NCBI GenBank assembly: GCA_018650465.1
Contig: JABIFY010000104.1
Location: 70,107 to 117,420 of the forward strand
Source of the DNA: Alphaproteobacteria bacterium
GTDB lineage: Bacteria > Pseudomonadota > Alphaproteobacteria > UBA2966
DNA length: 47,314 bases
Direction of reading: 5' to 3'
Shown: piece by piece, positions 43,736 through 47,314 of the stretch
How the letters are laid out: every line of letters begins with the position of its first letter
Position numbering within the stretch: the first letter of the stretch is position 1
Notes under the pieces: generated by a model
The model's input: only the letters and a program-made list of their open reading frames with translations
Told to the model about the DNA's origin: nothing
The model's database searches: none
Made by a program: the position numbers and the translations under genes

Positions 43736-44533
43736 ATGACTGATCACCTGCTCGTCACAAAAGAAGATGGCGTCGCCACCATGACCATGAACCGACCCAA
43801 GGCCCGCAATGCCTTGTCCATGGATATGCGCCTGGCCATGTTTGAAGCCGTTGACGATATTGAACATGACAAGTCGATCCGCTGCGTTGTCTTGCGCGGG
43901 GCCGGAGGGCATTTTATGGCCGGTGGCGACATCAAAAATTTCAATGAATATCTGGAGATGGAACCCATTGAGCGCCGCACATCTTTTGAGCGCCGGGTGC
44001 ACAGCCTGCACGCCATGATGTTCGCCCTCAAGCGTATGGAAAAGCCGGTCATTGCCAGTGTTGAAGGGGCAGCGGCCGGGGCAGGTATATCCTTCATGAC
44101 AGCCTGCGATCTGGCCATCGGCGCGGACACGTCCTATTACAAATTTTCTTATGTGGGTATCGGGGCCAGCCCGGACGGGTCCGGGTCCTATCACTTGCCG
44201 CGCATTGTTGGCGTGCGCAAAGCCCTGGAAATCGCCATGCTGGGTGACACGTTCGATGCAGCCGAAGCCCATCGCCTGGGATTGTTGAACTGGATGGTGC
44301 CGGAAGCCGACATCGAGGCTGAAACAAACAAACTGGCCCAACGCCTGGCGAACGGACCAACACAATCATACGCCAGCATCAAGCGTTTGATGTATGCCTC
44401 CCATGCCAACTCCTATGCCCAACAATTAAACCTGGAGGCCGAAGGCTTTGGCATTTGTGCCGCTACTGATGACTGGGCCGAAGGCGTGACAGCTTTTCTT
44501 GAAAAGCGTGCTCCCGTCTTCAAAGGTAAATAG
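43736..44533 (+). CDS. Enoyl-CoA hydratase/isomerase (PaaG-like)
   Basis: A 265-residue crotonase: HFMAGGDIKNF and EGAAAGAGISFMTACDLA oxyanion blocks, and GIGASPDGSGSYHLPR, where the Asp occupies the second acidic position as in PaaG-type isomerases. So a double-bond isomerase role, needed for chains with awkward unsaturation, is plausible. It is 67 bases from the previous gene, with CCGGAGA before the ATG. The gene end, including the stop, is partly duplicated in tandem (44518-44551). Confidence 0.83.
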   Translation: MTDHLLVTKEDGVATMTMNRPKARNALSMDMRLAMFEAVDDIEHDKSIRCVVLRGAGGHFMAGGDIKNFNEYLEMEPIERRTSFERRVHSLHAMMFALKRMEKPVIASVEGAAAGAGISFMTACDLAIGADTSYYKFSYVGIGASPDGSGSYHLPRIVGVRKALEIAMLGDTFDAAEAHRLGLLNWMVPEADIEAETNKLAQRLANGPTQSYASIKRLMYASHANSYAQQLNLEAEGFGICAATDDWAEGVTAFLEKRAPVFKGK

Positions 44534-44551
44534 GCTTCAAAGGTAAACAGG
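44518..44551. repeat. 17-base tandem duplication over the crotonase stop codon
   Basis: CTTCAAAGGTAAATAGG (44518-44534) is followed at once by CTTCAAAGGTAAACAGG (44535-44551), one mismatch. It spans the last codons and stop of the preceding gene and reaches to ten bases before the next ribosome site. It looks like a recent replication-slippage event. Confidence 0.9.
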
Positions 44552-44563
44552 CAGGATCAGGTG

Positions 44564-45370
44564 ATGAATACGACGTTCGACTTTTCCGGTAAAAACGTGC
44601 TTGTCTCCGGCGGCACCAATGGCATCAATCTTGGCGTGGCCCAATGTTATGCCCGGGCCGGGGCAAATGTTTTTGTCTTCTCCCGCGATCAGGAGAAAGT
44701 AGATTCTGCAATTGAGTTGCTGAAAAAAGAAGGCGGCCAGGGTGGCCAGGTCGCAGGCTGCACGACGGATGTGCGCGATCATGATCTGGTCAAGGCAGCC
44801 TTTCAACAGTGCGTTGATCTGTGGGGCGACCTGGATGTTGTTGTCTCAGGTGCGGCCGGAAACTTTCCGGCCTATGGCAAGGATTTGTCATCCAATGGTT
44901 TCCGGGCCGTGATGGAAATTGATTTGCTGGGTACACACCATGTGCTGACGGCGGCCTATCCCCATCTGAAAAAGCCGGGCGGGTCCGTGATCAATATTAC
45001 CGCGCCGCAATCCTGGGTGCCGCTGGTGGGCCAGGTGCATGTTTGTGCCGCCAAGGCCGGCGTCGATCAGATCATGCGCACCCTGGCCCTGGAATGGGGG
45101 GGCGTGGGAATTCGGGTGAATTCGGTCTCACCTGGACCGATTGCCAATTCAGGCGGCATTGATCGTTTGTATAAAACAAAAGAACAACTGGACGCCAAAA
45201 TCGCTTCCGTGCCCATGGGGCGTCTGGGGACGTGGGAAGATATTGGTAATATGTGCATGTTTTTGGGCTCCGATCTGGCCACATATGTCACAGGTGCCCT
45301 GATTTCGGTGGATGGCGGCAATAGTCTGGATATGGATGCGCGCCGACTGGACGACGTTTTGACCGGTTAG
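44564..45370 (+). CDS. SDR-type 2,4-dienoyl-CoA reductase (DECR2-like)
   Basis: A 268-residue SDR in which the YxxxK catalytic Tyr is missing: the segment reads QVHVCAAKAGVD with K164 kept and V160 at the Tyr position. This QVH-x3-AK-A pattern, SGAAGNFPA and the NSVSPGPIANSGG block match mammalian peroxisomal 2,4-dienoyl-CoA reductase DECR2, which reduces dienoyl-CoA to 3-enoyl-CoA with NADPH. With PaaG-like isomerases upstream it would clear double bonds from polyunsaturated or isoprenoid chains. ATG 44564 is preferred to the GTG at 44561; GCAGGATCAG precedes. Last gene of block H. Confidence 0.82.
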   Translation: MNTTFDFSGKNVLVSGGTNGINLGVAQCYARAGANVFVFSRDQEKVDSAIELLKKEGGQGGQVAGCTTDVRDHDLVKAAFQQCVDLWGDLDVVVSGAAGNFPAYGKDLSSNGFRAVMEIDLLGTHHVLTAAYPHLKKPGGSVINITAPQSWVPLVGQVHVCAAKAGVDQIMRTLALEWGGVGIRVNSVSPGPIANSGGIDRLYKTKEQLDAKIASVPMGRLGTWEDIGNMCMFLGSDLATYVTGALISVDGGNSLDMDARRLDDVLTG

Positions 45371-45456
45371 AGTTATTTCCGGGAATAAATGCGTTTGTAG
45401 AAGGTGATTTTAGAAGCATTCAACGTTTGACATTCAGGGCCTGATTGCTAGAATGT

Positions 45457-45471
45457 TTCGAATAATTGGAA
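45457..45471. promoter_or_regulatory. Inverted repeat TTCgAATaATTgGAA upstream of IclR gene
   Basis: A 15-base odd palindrome with one mismatched pair, 41 bases before the IclR GTG, flanked by direct repeats of GAATGT (45451, 45469). It shares the exact 10-mer TTCGAATAAT with the palindrome at 36170-36185. The rest of the gap from 45371 holds a weak TTATT/AATAA hairpin at 45373-45388 and nothing else clear. Likely autoregulatory site. Confidence 0.5.
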
Positions 45472-45511
45472 TGTGTACGTAAATGCGAACAAATAAGCAG
45501 GCTTTCAATTG

Positions 45512-46300
45512 GTGAATACAGCGACACGGACAGACGGCCCCATGGTTCTACCCCGAGCATTTGCCTTGTTGCGATTGCTGGCGGAAGAGCCTGTGGGACT
45601 TAATCTGTCCTCTGTTGCCGTGAATCTGGATGTACCAAAAAGTTCTTTGTCTGCCACGCTTAAGGCTTTGACCGAGCAAGGTTTCCTAAGCAGAACCGGA
45701 TCGATGTACACCCTGGGATCAGAATCCTATTCTCTGGCATCTGTCATTCTGGCCGGTCGTACGATCCGACAGATTTCGCGACCCCACCTTGAAGAAGCCA
45801 TGGCCGACAGCGGCGAAACTGTCTTATTGGCCGTGCTCGAACCCGATGGGCTGCATTTCACTTATATCGATTCTGTTGAATCACCTGAATCCGTACGCTA
45901 TTCGGTTGCCATCGGCACGCGACGGCCCTTATACGCCACATCTTGCGGTCGCCTGTTCCTGGCACATCAAACCGAAACCATGAGACAGGCCTATTATAAG
46001 GCCGTTGATATGCGTGAGGTGACAGACAAAACAATCACCAAACCCGAGGCGCTGGAAAAGCGACTTGCCCAAATTCGCGACGCCGGCATATCTGTCACCT
46101 TAGGTGACTATTCTGTCGATGTTGCCGGTTTCGCCACACCTATTTTCAATTCGGATGGCAAGATGATTGCGGCCCTGGCGATCGGGGTGCCTGTGTCCAG
46201 GGGTGTGCGGGAAGAAGCCCGCTTCCGCGAAGTCGCCATCCAGTCCGCCCGGTCTATTTCAAATGTCTTTGGCTATACGGAGGACCCAACAGCGCATTAG
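45512..46300 (+). CDS. IclR-family transcriptional regulator
   Basis: A 262-residue IclR regulator: N-terminal winged helix (about 10-70; VNLDVPKSSLSATLKALTEQG around the recognition helix) and effector domain with LHFTYIDSVES, RRPLYATSCGRLFLA and GFATPIFN. It is only distantly similar to the IclR at 6609. I choose GTG 45512, about ten bases after AGCAGG; a TTG directly before it is open. It sits between the long block H operon and a TRAP binding-protein gene and may control either; the 45457 repeat supports autoregulation and a link to 36170. Confidence 0.86.
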   Translation: MNTATRTDGPMVLPRAFALLRLLAEEPVGLNLSSVAVNLDVPKSSLSATLKALTEQGFLSRTGSMYTLGSESYSLASVILAGRTIRQISRPHLEEAMADSGETVLLAVLEPDGLHFTYIDSVESPESVRYSVAIGTRRPLYATSCGRLFLAHQTETMRQAYYKAVDMREVTDKTITKPEALEKRLAQIRDAGISVTLGDYSVDVAGFATPIFNSDGKMIAALAIGVPVSRGVREEARFREVAIQSARSISNVFGYTEDPTAH

Positions 46301-46390
46301 GGCAACTTCTTTTTGCCACAATGTCAGCAAAAAATGTTCCAGCGAAACAAAGACAGTTTAATTTCAAAAATAAGTTCGACAAACAAGTCG

Positions 46391-46425
46391 ACGTTCCATC
46401 GAGACTTCACGTTCCATCGAGACTT
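46391..46425. repeat. 18-base tandem repeat in the leader of the TRAP gene
   Basis: ACGTTCCATCGAGACTT occurs at 46391-46407 and again, identically, at 46409-46425, a period of 18. It lies about 50 bases before the binding-protein ATG, in a 173-base gap with no other gene. It may be a repeated regulator site or a slippage duplication. A GTTCGAC/GTCGAC pair flanks it on the left. Confidence 0.85.
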
Positions 46426-46473
46426 TAAAGTAACCACTAACTCACGACTGACGATTAACAGGGAGAAAAAAAT

Positions 46474-47289
46474 ATGAAACATATCAACTTTGGCAGTATG
46501 GCTCTTGCTGCCGGTGTCTTGTCGATGGCTCTGGCCGCGCCCGTTCAGGCGGCCCAGGTGTTGACCTTTACTGACAACAGCCCCAACCGCGGAACCCGTG
46601 CTGAAAGCATGGGATGGTTTGCGGACGAAGTAGCCAAGCGCACAAATGGTGAGCTGAAAATCGAATTTCACTGGGGCGGTGCCCTGCTGAAAGCCAAGGC
46701 AGCGGCCAAAGGCATCGGTGCCGGTGCTGCGGATATGGGCACGATTATCGGTGTCTATAACCCCAAACTTCACCCGGCATATTTGCTGACTGACCTGCCG
46801 ACCGAATATTCGGATCACTGGGTCGGAACGCGGGCTGTTTATGAAATGGCCACAACAAACGCGGCTCTGAAAGCCGAGTTTGACAAACTGAACCTGCACT
46901 ATGTTTCAAACTTCACGACCACCCAGATCCAGTTGATCTGTAAGGGCAAGCCAATTAAGTCCATTGCCGATATTCAGGGCATCAAGGTTCGTGGCGTGGG
47001 TGTTTATGGCAAGGTCTTCAAGGACATTGGCGCAACACCTGTACGGATTTCGGCTTATAAGGCCTATTCGGGCCTGGATACCGGCCTGATCAACTGTGCC
47101 CAGGTTTATGCTTACTTCATTCCCGCAACCAAAATGTATGAAGTGGCAAAAGAAGTCACTGTTCTGGATTGGGGCGCATTGATGAGCCTTGGTTATGTCA
47201 TGAACAAGGATGTGTGGGAAAGCCTGTCACCTGCTCATCAGAAGGTCATCAATGAACTTGGCTCTGAGTATATCGAAAAAAATGCCTAA
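46474..47289 (+). CDS. TRAP transporter solute-binding protein, DctP type (probably truncated)
   Basis: A periplasmic binding protein for organic acids in TRAP uptake. A Sec signal peptide spans residues 1 to about 27 (cleavage after VQA). The DctP fold is clear: the ligand-clamping Arg in IKVRGVGVYG, then YKAYSGLDTGLINC. Length is 271 residues, against about 320-340 for the family, because a TAA stops it at 47287. The same frame stays open to the window end and reads on as EIGKGNSK, helix-like and fitting the family, so the TAA may be a nonsense change or a sequence error. AGGGAG precedes the ATG. The DctQ/DctM membrane genes would lie beyond the window. Confidence 0.8.
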   Translation: MKHINFGSMALAAGVLSMALAAPVQAAQVLTFTDNSPNRGTRAESMGWFADEVAKRTNGELKIEFHWGGALLKAKAAAKGIGAGAADMGTIIGVYNPKLHPAYLLTDLPTEYSDHWVGTRAVYEMATTNAALKAEFDKLNLHYVSNFTTTQIQLICKGKPIKSIADIQGIKVRGVGVYGKVFKDIGATPVRISAYKAYSGLDTGLINCAQVYAYFIPATKMYEVAKEVTVLDWGALMSLGYVMNKDVWESLSPAHQKVINELGSEYIEKNA

Positions 47290-47314
47290 GAAATTGGCAA
47301 AGGCAACAGCAAGG

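Noticed and set aside
46301-46330. Terminator GGCAA/TTGCC after the second IclR gene
   Set aside because: A five-base stem with a loop of T residues and no T-run after it; too weak to call.

Overview
The window reads as a catabolic region of an alphaproteobacterial chromosome, possibly a marine or soil Rhodospirillales-, Sneathiellales- or Kordiimonadales-like organism. This is inferred from moderate GC content, protein style and a dispersed GC-rich palindromic element of a kind common in Alphaproteobacteria; the genus cannot be fixed from the sequence. No rRNA, tRNA, CRISPR array, insertion sequence or phage gene was seen. Nearly all of it is acyl-CoA chemistry: nine acyl-CoA dehydrogenases, four crotonases, four SDRs, two MaoC hydratases, three class III and one class I CoA-transferase, a biotin-dependent carboxylase, a thiolase-like/DUF35 pair, a CitE-type lyase, an ADP-forming acyl-CoA synthetase and a 2,4-dienoyl-CoA reductase-type flavoenzyme, with two IclR, one MarR and one TetR regulator.

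Layout: (A) 92-2151 (+), acyltransferase and a small lipase-like hydrolase. (B) 2208-5609 (-), a tightly overlapped DUF6285 / APH-like kinase / SDR / acyl-CoA dehydrogenase operon with the gene content and protein sizes of the levulinate lvaABCD system, so probably a 4-hydroxyacyl-CoA phosphorylation route. (C) 5825-14310 (+), SDR, IclR, acyl-CoA dehydrogenase, Cys-less thiolase-like protein plus DUF35 partner, CaiB, CitE-like lyase, CaiB, crotonase. (D) 14316-16396 (-), MarR, AtuE-like hydratase, TetR. (E) 16507-21135 (+), four acyl-CoA dehydrogenases: two tandem AtuD-like paralogues, then an unequal pair that looks heteromeric. (F) 21255-30033 (-), AtuA, AtuC and AtuF (geranyl-CoA carboxylase type), a TIGR03084-type protein, a FadH-like flavoenzyme and a lipocalin-like protein. 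(G) 30120-36093 (-), CaiB, class I CoA-transferase, ADP-forming acyl-CoA synthetase and an unrecognised polytopic membrane protein. (H) 36304-45370 (+), MaoC, nitroreductase, three acyl-CoA dehydrogenases, hydratase-2 plus MFE-2-type SDR, two crotonases and a DECR2-like dienoyl-CoA reductase. (I) 45512-47289 (+), IclR and a TRAP solute-binding protein that is probably cut short by an in-frame stop.

How it may work together (inference): blocks D, E and F hold most of an acyclic-terpene (citronellol/geraniol, Atu) route: citronellyl-CoA dehydrogenation (AtuD), carboxylation of the gamma-methyl group (AtuC/AtuF), hydration (AtuE), with AtuA of unknown role. Blocks B, C, G and H supply branched-chain or unusual beta-oxidation steps around it: 4-hydroxyacyl-CoA handling, retro-aldol or thiolytic cleavage, CoA transfer, and dienoyl-CoA reduction. 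No AMP-forming acyl-CoA ligase is present, so CoA would be supplied by transfer between acids or by the ADP-forming synthetase. Palindromes sit in most divergent or operon-leading gaps, and a shared TTCGAATAAT core links the G/H promoter region with the IclR of block I. No gap without a gene exceeds 300 bases.
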